The notes under the pieces: generated by a model
Database searches by the model: none
What the model was told of the DNA's origin: nothing
Seen by the model: only the letters and a program-made list of their open reading frames with translations
Made by a program: the position numbers and the translations under genes
Assembly: GCA_963845495.1 (NCBI GenBank)
Contig: CAWJTH010000039.1
Location: 1-64,000 of the forward strand
Direction of reading: 5' to 3'
DNA length: 64,000 nucleotides
Source: JAZKFT01 sp963845495
GTDB lineage: Bacteria; Bacteroidota; Bacteroidia; Chitinophagales; Chitinophagaceae
Part shown: positions 8,673 through 18,014 of the stretch, piece by piece
Layout of the letters: every line of letters starts with the position of its first letter
Position numbering within the stretch: position 1 is the stretch's first letter

Positions 8673-9788
8673 ATGGGACTGTTTAACATGCTTAAAAACG
8701 AGTTCATTGATATTATTGAATGGCAAGATAATACCAATGACACATTGGTTTGGAAGTTTCCTCGCTTCCAAAACGAAATAAAAATGAACGCCAAACTAAC
8801 GGTTCGCGAATCGCAACAAGCCGTTTTTTTGAACGAAGGTGTAATTGCCGATGTGTTTAAACCCGGCATGTACAGCCTGCAAACACAAAACATGCCCGTA
8901 CTTTCTACCTTAAAAGGTTGGAAGTATGGTTTTAATAGCCCGTTTAAGGCCGATGTGTTTTTTGTAAGCACCCGTCAATTTGTTGATCAAAAATGGGGTA
9001 CCAAAAATGCCATCACGCTAAGCGATGACCGATTTGGTATGATTGAATTACGGGCTTTTGGCTCGTTTGCTTACCGTGTTGACGATGGCGGCAAGTTTAT
9101 GAAAGAAATTGCCGGTACCGAAGGTCAATATACTACCGATGAAATAAACGGCCAACTCCGCAGCATGATTGTAACGAAATTTACGAACGCTGCCGCCTCC
9201 GGCAATTTACCTATCGAAAAATTTGCCTCCAACCTCGAAGATCTTTCTTCTATTTGCCAAGAAAAGCTGAATGCCGATTTTGCGGAATACGGTTTGAAAA
9301 TCACGAAATTTTTGGTAGAAAATGTTTCGATGCCGGATGATATCAAAAAAGAAATTTTTGATTATTCAAGGCTTAACAAAATCGATATGCAAAAACTTAC
9401 CCAATTTAGGGTAGCCAATAGCGTGGAAAAAGCGGCCGAAAATTCAAGCGGCATTGCTGGTGCCGGCGTTGGCGTTGGTATGGGTTTTGGCATTGGCAAT
9501 ATGGTTAGCAACGCCTTTGGCCAAATGAACCAAGGCGCTACTACCACAGCCATGCCCCCTGCCCCACCGCCTTTGCCACCTACGGTTCAATTTTTTGTGG
9601 CGGCAAACGGCAAACAAACCGGCCCTTTTGATGCCGACCAATTGCAACAAATGGCCACAAACGGTTCTTTCACCCGCGAATCGTTGATATGGAAAGCTGG
9701 CATGCCGGGTTGGGCCGCCGCTAATACCATTCCAGAAATTTCATCGATATTCAATAATGTTCCTCCGCCACCGCCACCAATTGGATAA
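8673..9788 (+). CDS. SPFH/Band-7 domain protein with C-terminal GYF_2 domain
   Basis: 371 residues, no signal peptide. Residues about 20-250 are an SPFH/Band-7-like domain of the YdjI type (LTVRESQQAVFLNEG, FGMIELRAFGSFAYRV, KITKFLVENVSMPDDI). Next comes a Gly-rich linker (about 265-290), then a Pro stretch, and a GYF_2/DUF4339 domain in the last ~60 residues (FFVAANGKQTGPFDADQL, MPGWAAANTIPE). The family forms membrane-associated scaffolds; in Bacillus, YdjI helps recruit envelope-stress proteins. It is followed by a membrane zinc-ribbon protein on the same strand, a likely partner. Confidence 0.8.
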   Translation: MGLFNMLKNEFIDIIEWQDNTNDTLVWKFPRFQNEIKMNAKLTVRESQQAVFLNEGVIADVFKPGMYSLQTQNMPVLSTLKGWKYGFNSPFKADVFFVSTRQFVDQKWGTKNAITLSDDRFGMIELRAFGSFAYRVDDGGKFMKEIAGTEGQYTTDEINGQLRSMIVTKFTNAAASGNLPIEKFASNLEDLSSICQEKLNADFAEYGLKITKFLVENVSMPDDIKKEIFDYSRLNKIDMQKLTQFRVANSVEKAAENSSGIAGAGVGVGMGFGIGNMVSNAFGQMNQGATTTAMPPAPPPLPPTVQFFVAANGKQTGPFDADQLQQMATNGSFTRESLIWKAGMPGWAAANTIPEISSIFNNVPPPPPPIG

Positions 9789-9908
9789 TCGAAATGTTTG
9801 ATTTTCTTGATAAGTAATTGGCACTTAGGTAATAAGTAATTTAGCTTAGATTTATTAAGCGCAAAAGCTAGCAACTTATTTACCTAATAACCAATTACTT
9901 AATTACTT
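9789..9908. repeat. heptamer-repeat palindrome C
   Basis: Two inverted arms that start just after the SPFH stop codon. The left arm carries units such as TAAGTAA, TTGGCAC, TTAGGTA and ATAAGTA. The right arm, read on the minus strand, gives AAGTAAT, TGGTTAT, TAGGTAA and ATAAGTT. It could act as a terminator or attenuator between two probably co-expressed genes. Confidence 0.65.
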
Positions 9909-9927
9909 TTTTTAAAATTAAGCTTGC

Positions 9928-11436
9928 ATGAAAGCTGTAATAGCCGCTTTACAAAAAATTATTTACCTACTTTTTATCGTTTGCTGCATGCTTGGAAAAG
10001 TATTTGCACGTGCAGGCGGAGGCGGAGGGCATAGCAGTGGCAGCCATAGTAGCGGCGGCTCGCACAGCTTTGGCGGTGGCGGTTTTGGCGGTGGAGGTTC
10101 GCCCTCTATTATCGTTATCATTATTATCATCTTGGTTATTTATTATTTGGCGAAAGGCAAAAACAAGGGAAATTCCAAGAGTGGAATGCCGCCTGTGGGT
10201 TCTTCATCCACGCTTAATCCTGTTCAGCCAACATCTTTTCCCGAAGGGTTAAATGTGGCGAAAGTGGAATCGTCGTTTATGAGTATACAAGAAGCTTGGC
10301 AGCAAAAAGATTTAACCAAGGTGCGTAAATGGATCTCGGACGGTGTTTACCAGCGCTACACCGCTCAGTTTCTGATGATGAAAAAGCTGTCGCAATCAAA
10401 TATGCTCAGCAACATCAACATCCGCAACATACAAGTGGTAAAAACAAATGTGGACGGTAATTACCAAACTGCCGACGTGGCCATCACTTTTTCGATGGAC
10501 GATTCGTTTGTAAGCGATAAATATCCACAGTTCAACGAAAATTACAAGGGCGATAACGATACCGAATATTGGACATTTATTAAACGCAACGATGCGAAAG
10601 CTGGCGCAAATTTGTACAACTCGGACAATTGCCCGAATTGCGGGGCTACTTTTGATATTAAAATGGGTGAAATTAGTAGGTGCGCCAATTGCGGTACACT
10701 TACCAACAATGCTGGCTACGACTGGGTATTGAGTGAAATAACACAAGACGAAGATTATAACGGACCCAGCAATTTAACCCACGATCCTGCCTTACACGAA
10801 CTCACTAAAAACGATGGACTGTTTTCGGTACAACGCATTGAAGATGTAATATCAAACATATTTATGCAGATTATGGAAGTGTGGAGCGGTGGCAATGAAA
10901 AGAAATTAACACGTTTTGCCGACCAACCAACCATTGACAAGCTGTTAAAGTTGAAGGCTTCGATGGCGAATATTGTGTTTGACAGGTTGTATTTGAACGA
11001 CGTAACGCTACAAAATTATAGAACAGAAGCTGATCAATTAAAACTACAGTTTGACGTAACGGTTACTTATCGCCGCATACAAATGGGCGATAAACTACGC
11101 ATGCTTGACGATGACATGGTGAGCCGGAATTGTAGCATGGTATTGTCTAAAAACATTGCTGCGCTAAAAACGCCGCCGAAAGAAACGGTGTATAGTTACG
11201 AATGCCCCAGTTGCGGTGCTCCGTACGGCGATACCACCAACGAGAAATGCAATTACTGTGGAGAGCCGGTGAACGATCCATCTAACAATTGGGTATTGAC
11301 AGATTTTAATTATGGTGAACAAGCAAGCTCTTTTAATCCAGCCCCCAATAATAGCGGTAGAAGTGGCGGATCGCTGGGCGGCATGTTGGGCGGTGCTTTG
11401 CTGGGTGGATTGCTGAACGAAATTTTGGATGACTAA
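9928..11436 (+). CDS. Tim44-like domain membrane protein with two zinc ribbons
   Basis: 502 residues. A signal/membrane segment (about 8-28) is followed by a Gly/Ser/His-rich stretch (residues 30-55) and a second membrane helix (IIVIIIIILVIYYLA). Two Tim44-like domains follow, each beginning with the pattern FM.I.EAW / FMQIMEVW. Each ends in a short zinc ribbon: CPNCGATFDIK with CANCGTL, then CPSCGAPYGD with CNYCGEP. It is probably a membrane-bound protein with a cytosolic lipid- or protein-binding Tim44 fold. It follows the SPFH protein on the same strand, which suggests a joint membrane-organisation role. Confidence 0.75.
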   Translation: MKAVIAALQKIIYLLFIVCCMLGKVFARAGGGGGHSSGSHSSGGSHSFGGGGFGGGGSPSIIVIIIIILVIYYLAKGKNKGNSKSGMPPVGSSSTLNPVQPTSFPEGLNVAKVESSFMSIQEAWQQKDLTKVRKWISDGVYQRYTAQFLMMKKLSQSNMLSNINIRNIQVVKTNVDGNYQTADVAITFSMDDSFVSDKYPQFNENYKGDNDTEYWTFIKRNDAKAGANLYNSDNCPNCGATFDIKMGEISRCANCGTLTNNAGYDWVLSEITQDEDYNGPSNLTHDPALHELTKNDGLFSVQRIEDVISNIFMQIMEVWSGGNEKKLTRFADQPTIDKLLKLKASMANIVFDRLYLNDVTLQNYRTEADQLKLQFDVTVTYRRIQMGDKLRMLDDDMVSRNCSMVLSKNIAALKTPPKETVYSYECPSCGAPYGDTTNEKCNYCGEPVNDPSNNWVLTDFNYGEQASSFNPAPNNSGRSGGSLGGMLGGALLGGLLNEILDD

Positions 11437-11457
11437 AATTGTTTCATCTAACTCATT

Positions 11458-11493
11458 AATGGTCAAACTGCAACATTGTTTGACCATTTTTTT
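11458..11493 (+). terminator. intrinsic terminator after the Tim44-like gene
   Basis: Inverted arms AATGGTCAAAC (11458-11468) and GTTTGACCATT (11478-11488) form an 11-bp stem with a 9-base loop, followed by a T tract. It lies 22 bp after the stop codon. Confidence 0.8.
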
Positions 11494-11706
11494 GTCCCGT
11501 GGAAAACGCAGACATCAGTAACGAGTTAATTTATTAATTTATTATTAGCTTTTCGCAGCTTCGTGATTTTTTTTGCAACATACAATTCTCACTACAATCT
11601 TACCAAATAGCGCCCAACCATATTAAAACCCAAATAATAATTATCCGTAAAATCTTGTATTTGTAAAACCTATCATTTATATTAGGTGATTGAAAAATCC
11701 AAGCAA

Positions 11707-13206
11707 ATGATTGCCTCCAATAATCGTGGGAAAAATAATGCCGGTCCAATAACAGTTGATGATTTTGTGAATGATGGAAAAGTAAAAGCTTGCTTGGATG
11801 AATTGCATTCAAAATTTGGTCCCGAAGGCAGCAGCACCTTGTTTGTATCAGACGTTTTGGACAATGAAGGCCACCAATATGTGAATTTGGTACAAAAAGG
11901 CGGTGGCGTGTTGGGAGTGGCGCTAGTTGGCTATACTTATATTTTAGAGCAGATGGGCATCCGCTTTTTGCGCATGGCAGGTACCAGCGCCGGGGCAATC
12001 AATACCGCTTTAATGACGGTGATCGGCACCAAAACGGAAACAAAATCGCTCACTATTTTAAAAAACATCTGTGATCTTAATTTCTTTAATTTGGTGGATG
12101 GACATCCTTTTGCACGATGGTTAATCAAAAATTTTATCACCCATAAAAATTTCGAAGAAAAAGTAAAAAACTGGATTTTATTGGTTATTGGCATATTTAT
12201 ATTTTTATCTGCGGGTAATATCATTTTTCTTGGTTTGCAACATACTTACAAGCCTTTGGCGATACTTACTACTTTGTTTTTTGTTTTAACCGGATTTTAT
12301 TTATTGCTATTGGGAGCTGCAGGCGCTTACACAGCCAGTCTTTTAACGCGGCTAAAAAATGCCGGCTTTGGAATAAATCCCGGCGATTATTTATACGATT
12401 GGATTTATGCCAGGCTTGCCGAAAATGGCGTAACCACCGTAAAAGATTTAAATGCAAAAGCTACGGGAGATATACCAGGCTTGCATTTGCGTGTAGATAA
12501 TGAACAAGGCTTAACCGATTTAACTGGTGATGTTACTTTTATTACTTCCGAATTGGTAACACAAAACAAGATTGAATTCCCAAAAATGTGTAACCTTTTT
12601 AGGGAACCTGAAACAATGGACAGTTTAAGTCCGGCAGGTTTTATTCGGGCGTCCATGTCAATTCCGGTTTTTTTTGAATCGTATTTTATAAACGATATTC
12701 CCTGCAGTTCAGACAACATTAAAAAATATTGGGAAGATACTTTTAATGAATTAGATCCGCCTTCAACAGCCCGTTTTGTTGATGGAGGAATTCTGTCTAA
12801 TTTCCCGATAAATATATTTTATAATCCGAAAGTAATTGTGCCGCGGTTGCCATCTTTTGGTATTGATTTAGATGATTCCCGGCCAGAAGATAAAGATAAA
12901 CATGTACAAAGCTGGAGTTTATTTGGGTATTTCGGCCGTATGTTTAATACCATCCGGAATTATTATGACAAAGATTTTCAATTAAAAAATAAGGTGTTTT
13001 CGAAAGGTGTTGGCACTATTGGCTTGGCTGATTTTAATTGGTTGAATTTCTTTTTGTCAGATGATGATAAAAAACAAATGTTTATCCTTGGTGCGCAAGC
13101 TGCTACGCAGTTTTTAATTAATTTTAATTGGGAAGAGTATAAAGATACATACGCAGGTATGCAAGTGGAATTAAATAAAAACAAACCGGGAGGAGTTGAG
13201 AGTTAA
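11707..13206 (+). CDS. patatin-like phospholipase with internal membrane segments
   Basis: Patatin-family acyl hydrolase, 499 residues from the ATG at 11707; a GTG at 11686 would add seven. Seen: a Gly-rich oxyanion loop (QKGGGVLGVALVG), the nucleophile elbow AGTSAGAIN, and the catalytic Asp in FVDGGILSNFP, together the Ser-Asp dyad of patatins. Between elbow and Asp lie two strongly hydrophobic segments (ILLVIGIFIFLSAGNIIFLG and a second about 30 residues on), so the enzyme is probably integral to the inner membrane. Role inferred: phospholipid or lysolipid hydrolysis. Its final codons and stop are made of the first units of a heptamer array. Confidence 0.85.
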   Translation: MIASNNRGKNNAGPITVDDFVNDGKVKACLDELHSKFGPEGSSTLFVSDVLDNEGHQYVNLVQKGGGVLGVALVGYTYILEQMGIRFLRMAGTSAGAINTALMTVIGTKTETKSLTILKNICDLNFFNLVDGHPFARWLIKNFITHKNFEEKVKNWILLVIGIFIFLSAGNIIFLGLQHTYKPLAILTTLFFVLTGFYLLLLGAAGAYTASLLTRLKNAGFGINPGDYLYDWIYARLAENGVTTVKDLNAKATGDIPGLHLRVDNEQGLTDLTGDVTFITSELVTQNKIEFPKMCNLFREPETMDSLSPAGFIRASMSIPVFFESYFINDIPCSSDNIKKYWEDTFNELDPPSTARFVDGGILSNFPINIFYNPKVIVPRLPSFGIDLDDSRPEDKDKHVQSWSLFGYFGRMFNTIRNYYDKDFQLKNKVFSKGVGTIGLADFNWLNFFLSDDDKKQMFILGAQAATQFLINFNWEEYKDTYAGMQVELNKNKPGGVES

Positions 13207-13448
13207 GAATTTAGAATTTAGAATTTAGAGTTAAGAATTAAGAGTTAAAAATTAGGAGTTAGGAGTTATGAATCGAGAATTAGCAATTTTTGATTAAAAA
13301 TGGATTACAGTTTATATAAAGTTTAAATTCTATTATCAACTCTAAAATCTTATTTTAAACCTTAAATTTTAAATATAGTGTTCAATTATAACTCATAATT
13401 CATAACTCATAATTCATAACTCTAAACTCTTAATTCTAAATTTCATTT
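13197..13448. repeat. heptamer-repeat palindrome D (overlaps patatin stop)
   Basis: One of the clearest family members. The left arm (13197-13290) has near-perfect units AGAATTT (three times) followed by AGAGTTA, AGAATTA and GGAGTTA variants. The right arm (about 13330-13448), read on the minus strand, repeats TGAATTA and TGAGTTA. The patatin stop codon TAA lies inside the left arm, and the right arm ends at the start of the next gene. Confidence 0.75.
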
Positions 13449-14111
13449 ATGCATCTACAATTATATTTTAGTTGGATTTGGTTTTGCAATGCATTGGGCT
13501 TGTCTATCATCACAACAATTATTATGGCTAGGCAAGGAAAACAGTTTTATACATTGGATGTAATTGAACGTCGTTTTAGTATTCTAGATCTCGAATTTGC
13601 GGCTACTGCGATTGAAATCGTGCACATCATAAAAGGCATTTATGCATTACCACAACCGCAATCTTCTAAAACATTAAAAGCATTAAAAGGACAATTGTTG
13701 GTTGATTTTTTATTTATGCCCGGCATTTATGGAACCATTTTTTTTGGCTGTATGCATGTAGCATCCAAAATGACAACCAATTGGGGGCAAGCCGTATTTG
13801 TTACATTGGCATGGTTACAATTAATATCTTGGCTGTGCGATATTATTGAGAATATTTATTTGTGGAATAAAATAAGCCCAAATATAACCGCATCTAGCAA
13901 TGCCATTCATACAGCCTACCAGCGAATGGAATTAATTAAATGGGGATTTAGCTTAACAGGCGGTGTTTGCTCCATTGCAGCATTATTATTTTATTGGGTT
14001 TCGGGTAAATACGTAGCAGATTCTTTTCCATATTTGCTTACTATAATTGCCGAGATTATTTTATTTTTTATTTTGGTGAAAATATTTGTTGCTAAAACAT
14101 CGCAAAGCTGA
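13449..14111 (+). CDS. integral membrane protein of unknown function
   Basis: 220 residues with about five hydrophobic segments (about residues 5-25, 80-105, 115-135, 158-180, 190-212). It begins at the ATG right after the heptamer element. I do not recognise the family. There are no catalytic motifs or Cys clusters. It sits between a patatin and a putative lipoprotein on the same strand, but the 240-bp repeat before it argues against tight coupling with the patatin. Confidence 0.6.
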   Translation: MHLQLYFSWIWFCNALGLSIITTIIMARQGKQFYTLDVIERRFSILDLEFAATAIEIVHIIKGIYALPQPQSSKTLKALKGQLLVDFLFMPGIYGTIFFGCMHVASKMTTNWGQAVFVTLAWLQLISWLCDIIENIYLWNKISPNITASSNAIHTAYQRMELIKWGFSLTGGVCSIAALLFYWVSGKYVADSFPYLLTIIAEIILFFILVKIFVAKTSQS

Positions 14112-14203
14112 TTGTTAAAAACAGAAATAAAAATATACAGGCAGCATTTTTTTGTCATTATTGTTCTTTAATAAAACTAAAAGCAATAACTGTAAATGCT
14201 GCT

Positions 14204-15016
14204 ATGAAAAAAAATTACTACATCTTTTTGTTGGCTGTAATTATTTTGGTGGGATGCAGAATACCAGCTTATTACATGAGTCCGTTTAATTCCACCACTA
14301 ATTATTACCATGCTATTCCAATGCAATCCGATTCAATAAAAACGGCCACTTATGCCACTGGTCTTTTTACTGCGGGTGGTTCCAATTATTTTTGGCGAGA
14401 TGGGGTTTCGGCGTTTAATGGCAGTTTGCACCAATCCCGGAATTTCGGTAAATTCCAAGCGTTTTATGGGGCAAACCTCACTTTGGGAAATTATCACGTA
14501 AAAGAATATTATGGAACAAATGCGGAATTATTTCGCACTGCGCCAATTGATACACTCATCCATATTGCCGGTGGCAATAATTTTTTTGGTAGCTGTGGCT
14601 TTAATGGCGGCATAAATTATGTAATCCCATCAAAAAATGGAAAATTTGAATGGCGAATAGGGCTTGAAACATCCATCCAGCATGAGTTTGGCGCTTATCT
14701 TTCTTTTCGAAAATCGTTGCCTGACACGGCCGTTGACATTGTTGAAAAAAGCAACTGGACAAAAACATTGGGTGGTTATTTCGATTTCAATTGGAAAAGC
14801 CGCACGGGCATAATCGTCGGTTATAAAGTGGCACTTGACGGTGTACTGGTTTCGCATGCAACGTATGTGGGCAATCAATCGCAATTTGCCCCAGCCTATT
14901 TTTCACAAACAATCCACATCACAAAAAATCCGGTTACTTATTTTACACAATTAAATATAGGTTCCTATGCCGCCAACGTTCAGTTTGGTGTAAATTTCAT
15001 GTTGGGTAAACATTAA
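14204..15016 (+). CDS. outer-membrane-type lipoprotein of unknown function
   Basis: 270 residues. A lipoprotein signal (MKKNYYIFLLAVIILVGCRI) has the lipobox Cys at residue 18. The rest is rich in aromatic residues, Gly and Asn with alternating patterns (YGANLTLGNYHVKEYYG, VGYKVALDGVLV, AANVQFGVNFMLG) that look like beta strands, as in small outer-membrane barrels. I do not recognise the family. It may be co-transcribed with the membrane protein 92 bp upstream. Confidence 0.6.
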   Translation: MKKNYYIFLLAVIILVGCRIPAYYMSPFNSTTNYYHAIPMQSDSIKTATYATGLFTAGGSNYFWRDGVSAFNGSLHQSRNFGKFQAFYGANLTLGNYHVKEYYGTNAELFRTAPIDTLIHIAGGNNFFGSCGFNGGINYVIPSKNGKFEWRIGLETSIQHEFGAYLSFRKSLPDTAVDIVEKSNWTKTLGGYFDFNWKSRTGIIVGYKVALDGVLVSHATYVGNQSQFAPAYFSQTIHITKNPVTYFTQLNIGSYAANVQFGVNFMLGKH

Positions 15017-15110
15017 AAAACAATCCAATTATCAGTTTATTTCGGGCGATCCTATATCATCTGCATAACGATCTGTTGACTTAATGACTTACTGACTGGA
15101 TGCGTTTGCC

Positions 15111-15118
15111 TACTTTTG
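15111..15118 (+). promoter_or_regulatory. -7 box (TAnnTTTG) upstream of lysS
   Basis: TACTTTTG matches the Bacteroidota -7 consensus exactly. Transcription would begin near 15122, which excludes the in-frame ATG at 15100 and supports the ATG at 15148 as the lysS start. No clear TTG sits at the usual spacing. Confidence 0.5.
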
Positions 15119-15147
15119 CGGCTCATTTCAAAAGAAAATTTCAAGGC

Positions 15148-16672
15148 ATGAGCCAACATTTATCAGGACAAGAGATTATCCGCAGACAAAAATTAACAGA
15201 CATCAAAGCGTTGGGCATCGATCCATACCCCGCCCCGCTTTTTCCGGTTTCGCATTATTCGGCCGATATAAAAGCAGCTTTTTCGGAAGAAACAAAAGAA
15301 CAATTTGCCGATGTAACTTTGGCTGGTCGCATTATGAGCATTAATGATAAAGGCAAAGTTTTCTTTATAAAAATACAAGATAGCCAAGGCATTATACAAT
15401 TGTATGTTCGCCGCGATGATTTATGCCCAGACGAGGATAAATCATTTTGGGAAAACTTGGTCAAACACAATCTTGACCTCGGTGATTTTATTGGTGTAAC
15501 CGGTTATGTTTTTATTACCAAAACCGGCGAAACTTCGCTTCATACCAAAACATTGACCTTATTGGCAAAAAGCCTGAAACCCTTACCCGTTGTGAAACGC
15601 GACGAAGAAGGGCACACTTTTGATGAAGTTACCGACCCAGAATTCCGCTATCGCCAACGGTATGCAGATTTAATTGTAAACCCGCAGGTAAAAGAAGTGT
15701 TTGTAAAACGGACTAAGTTGATGAATGCTATCCGTCAGTTTTTAAACGAACGCGGCGCTTTGGAAGTAGATACACCGGTGCTTCAAAGCATTCCGGGCGG
15801 TGCGGCTGCTCGTCCGTTTAGCACGCACCACAACGCACTTGATGTACCCATGTATATGCGGATTGCCAACGAATTATATTTAAAAAGACTCGTGGTTGGT
15901 GGTTTTGATTGGGTGTATGAATTCAGTCGCAACTTCCGCAACGAGGGCATGGACCGTACGCACAACCCTGAGTTTACCGTATTGGAATTTTATGTGGCCT
16001 ACAAAGATTATATCTGGATGATGGACATTACGGAGCAATTGCTGGAAACCGCTGCTTTTGCCACCAACGGTACTACCAAAGTAATGGTGGGTGATAAAGA
16101 AATTGATTTTAAAGCGCCATACAAACGCATCAGCATGTTTGATGCCATTAAAGAATATACTGGTTTTGATATTAGCGGAATGGATGAAGCTGGTTTGCGT
16201 GATGTATGCAAACAATTGAATATCAGCGTTCCACCCAATATTGGCAAAGGCAAATTAATCGATGAAATTTTTGGGGAGAAATGCGAAGGCTAATTTCATA
16301 CAGCCAACTTTTATTACTGATTATCCGGTAGAAATGAGTCCGCTTACCAAAAAACACCGCAGTAAACCAGGCTTGGTGGAGCGTTTTGAATTGATGGTAA
16401 ACGGCAAAGAAATGGCAAACGCCTATACCGAATTAAATGATCCGATTGACCAGCGTGAACGTTTTGAAGAACAAGTAAAACTGATGGAACGTGGCGACGA
16501 CGAAGCAATGTTTATCGATCATGATTTTCTTCGTGCCTTAGAATATGGGATGCCGCCAACCAGTGGTATTGGTTTTGGCATCGACCGTTTGTGTATGTTA
16601 TTGACCAATCAACCGAGTATTCAAGACGTGTTGTTATTTCCGATGATGCGACCGGAAAAGTTTGAGGAATAA
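15148..16672 (+). CDS. lysS: lysyl-tRNA synthetase, class II (frame broken by one base)
   Basis: Charges tRNA-Lys with lysine in the cytoplasm. From the ATG at 15148 (MSQHLSGQEIIRRQK) the restored protein is 507 residues, normal for class II LysRS. Seen: the N-terminal OB-fold tRNA-binding domain (about 50-150), motif 2 (FRNEGMDRTHNPEF) and motif 3 (GIGFGIDRLCMLL). As read, the frame stops at 16291. One extra G in the GG at 16288-16289 explains it: removing it joins GEKCE to ANFIQPTFITDYPVE. Because lysS is essential, a sequencing error is likelier than a true pseudogene, unless a second copy exists elsewhere. Confidence 0.9.
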
Positions 16673-16712
16673 GAGATGACTAATAAAAATATCAACAATA
16701 ACAATGAAGTAA

Positions 16713-17207
16713 TTGAAAGACAAAGCATTACTTATATTACCCATTTTTAACCTAATACTTATTTTATTGGTATTGCTTGATTCATTTGTTTTTGAACCAG
16801 TTAGCACAAATGAAATTTATGATCGCACTTATTCTAAACGTGTTGCTAGTAGTAGGTTAGGTCTGCAAAGCCATGAAGAGCATTATTTAAAACCAGTTAT
16901 CGGAAAGGATATTTATATGCCATATAATTGGATATCAATGGCTAATGGAGATACATTTTGCTTACAAAAAACTCTCATTTTAAGAAGAAATTTGAATGTA
17001 GTTTCCAGAAATGAATTTATTGCTGTTGGCCTACTAAATACTCCAGAAATTTTTATGAAATTGATTTTTATATGCACTTCATTGGTTTCAAGTTATACAA
17101 TTTATAATTTTCGAAAAATCACTAATCCGGCATACAAAATTTATTTTTGGGCAATTTCTTTGGGCTTCTTTTTATACGCTTTAGGTAATTATTTTATACA
17201 TTACTAA
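16713..17207 (+). CDS. small membrane protein of unknown function
   Basis: 164 residues if translation starts at the TTG at 16713; no ATG precedes the first membrane segment. Hydrophobic segments lie at about residues 5-25, 112-130 and 142-160, with a polar region of about 85 residues between the first two. I do not recognise it. It lies 41 bp after lysS and before a strong hairpin, so it may be the last gene of the lysS transcript. Confidence 0.45.
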   Translation: MKDKALLILPIFNLILILLVLLDSFVFEPVSTNEIYDRTYSKRVASSRLGLQSHEEHYLKPVIGKDIYMPYNWISMANGDTFCLQKTLILRRNLNVVSRNEFIAVGLLNTPEIFMKLIFICTSLVSSYTIYNFRKITNPAYKIYFWAISLGFFLYALGNYFIHY

Positions 17208-17226
17208 TTGAATTATAATATTTTAT

Positions 17227-17282
17227 AAAATACTTAACAAAAAGTGGACAAGAAAACTAGTCCACTTTTTGTTAAGTATTTT
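17227..17282. terminator. bidirectional hairpin terminator
   Basis: A perfect 23-bp inverted repeat (17227-17249 and 17260-17282) with a 10-base loop. The stem starts with an A run and ends with a T run, so it can terminate from both sides: the small membrane gene on plus and the antitoxin gene on minus. Confidence 0.85.
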
Positions 17283-17296
17283 ATTTTAATGTAAAA

Positions 17297-17595
17297 TTAA
17301 TGGATTGAAATTTCAAGCTTTTTATTGAAACCTTGTTCTATCAATCTATAAAATGTTGAAAGTTGGATATCAGCCCGTCCATTTTCAATCCTGGAAATAT
17401 AGCTTTTTTTTTGCCGGTTCTTTCTGCAAGCTGGGCTTGCGTTAAATTAGCCTTTGTCCGTTCTTCTTTTAGTATTTCTCCTACAATAAAAACGTGTGCT
17501 TTTATTTCAAAGTCTGTTCTGGATGGTGTTCCAGCTTTTCCATATTTTTCATCCAAATGATCATCCCACATTTTAATTTTATTTTCTTTTTCCAT
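17297..17595 (-). pseudogene. HigA-type XRE antitoxin, frameshifted in a poly-A tract
   Basis: Helix-turn-helix antitoxin of a HigBA/RelE-type module. The N-terminal part reads well (ILKEERTKANLTQAQLAERTGKKK), then the frame is lost. The run of nine A (T9 at 17404-17412 on plus) needs ten to continue into SYISRIENGRADIQLSTFYR and to the stop at 17297, giving 99 residues. The frame as read ends at 17341 after 84 residues with a nonsense tail. Homopolymer length error, slippage or genuine decay are all possible. Its start overlaps the end of the toxin gene by 17 bp, the usual toxin-first order of HigBA. Confidence 0.75.
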
Positions 17596-17929
17596 TTGTT
17601 AAGCCGTTTTGTTTTTCTAGAAAGTATTCCTTCTTCAACTTTTTCGCCAATTTTAATTCATCAGTTGGTATTTTTTGTGTTTTCTTTTGAAAGGAATTGA
17701 TAAGAATTATCAAATTGCCATCGTAAAAAAAACAGATAATTCTATAAATATTGGTTCCATATTCAATCCTAATTTCATAAAGACCTTCTGTTCCTTCCAA
17801 ATGTTTAAAAAAGCGCTTAGGAACCTGGTTAACGTTTTTAATAAGCTCAAAAATATAATCTATTTTTTCTTGTTCTTTAGCATTTAATGAACTATAAAAA
17901 GTATAAAATAACTTCCGTAAGTTGCTATT
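17579..17929 (-). pseudogene. RelE/HigB-like toxin without a standard start codon
   Basis: The open frame between the stop at 17930-17932 and 17579 encodes a typical HigB/phage Gp49-like toxin: KIDYIFELIKNV, PKRFFKHLEGTEGLYEIR, IICFFYDGNLIILINSFQKK. The family cleaves mRNA on the ribosome. The expected N-terminus is present in frame but has no ATG, GTG or TTG before the internal TTG at 17798-17800, which would remove the first third of the domain. Together with the broken antitoxin this suggests an inactivated module, or local sequence error. A -7-like box (17947-17954) lies just upstream. Confidence 0.7.
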
Positions 17930-17946
17930 CTACGGTTTGTGTTTTT

Positions 17947-17954
17947 CAAAGGTA
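17947..17954 (-). promoter_or_regulatory. -7 box (TAnnTTTG) of the toxin-antitoxin operon
   Basis: On the minus strand TACCTTTG matches the consensus exactly and lies about 18 bp before the toxin open frame. Supports this pair once having been a complete operon with its own promoter. Confidence 0.45.
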
Positions 17955-18014
17955 ACGAATTAGTGAACAAAAAGAAACGATGAGCCACAGTTCCAATGGC
18001 TTGTAACTAAATGA

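Noticed and set aside
15100..15147. Longer lysS from the ATG at 15100
   Set aside because: It would start before a -7 box (15111-15118), and the extra 16 residues do not resemble the family.
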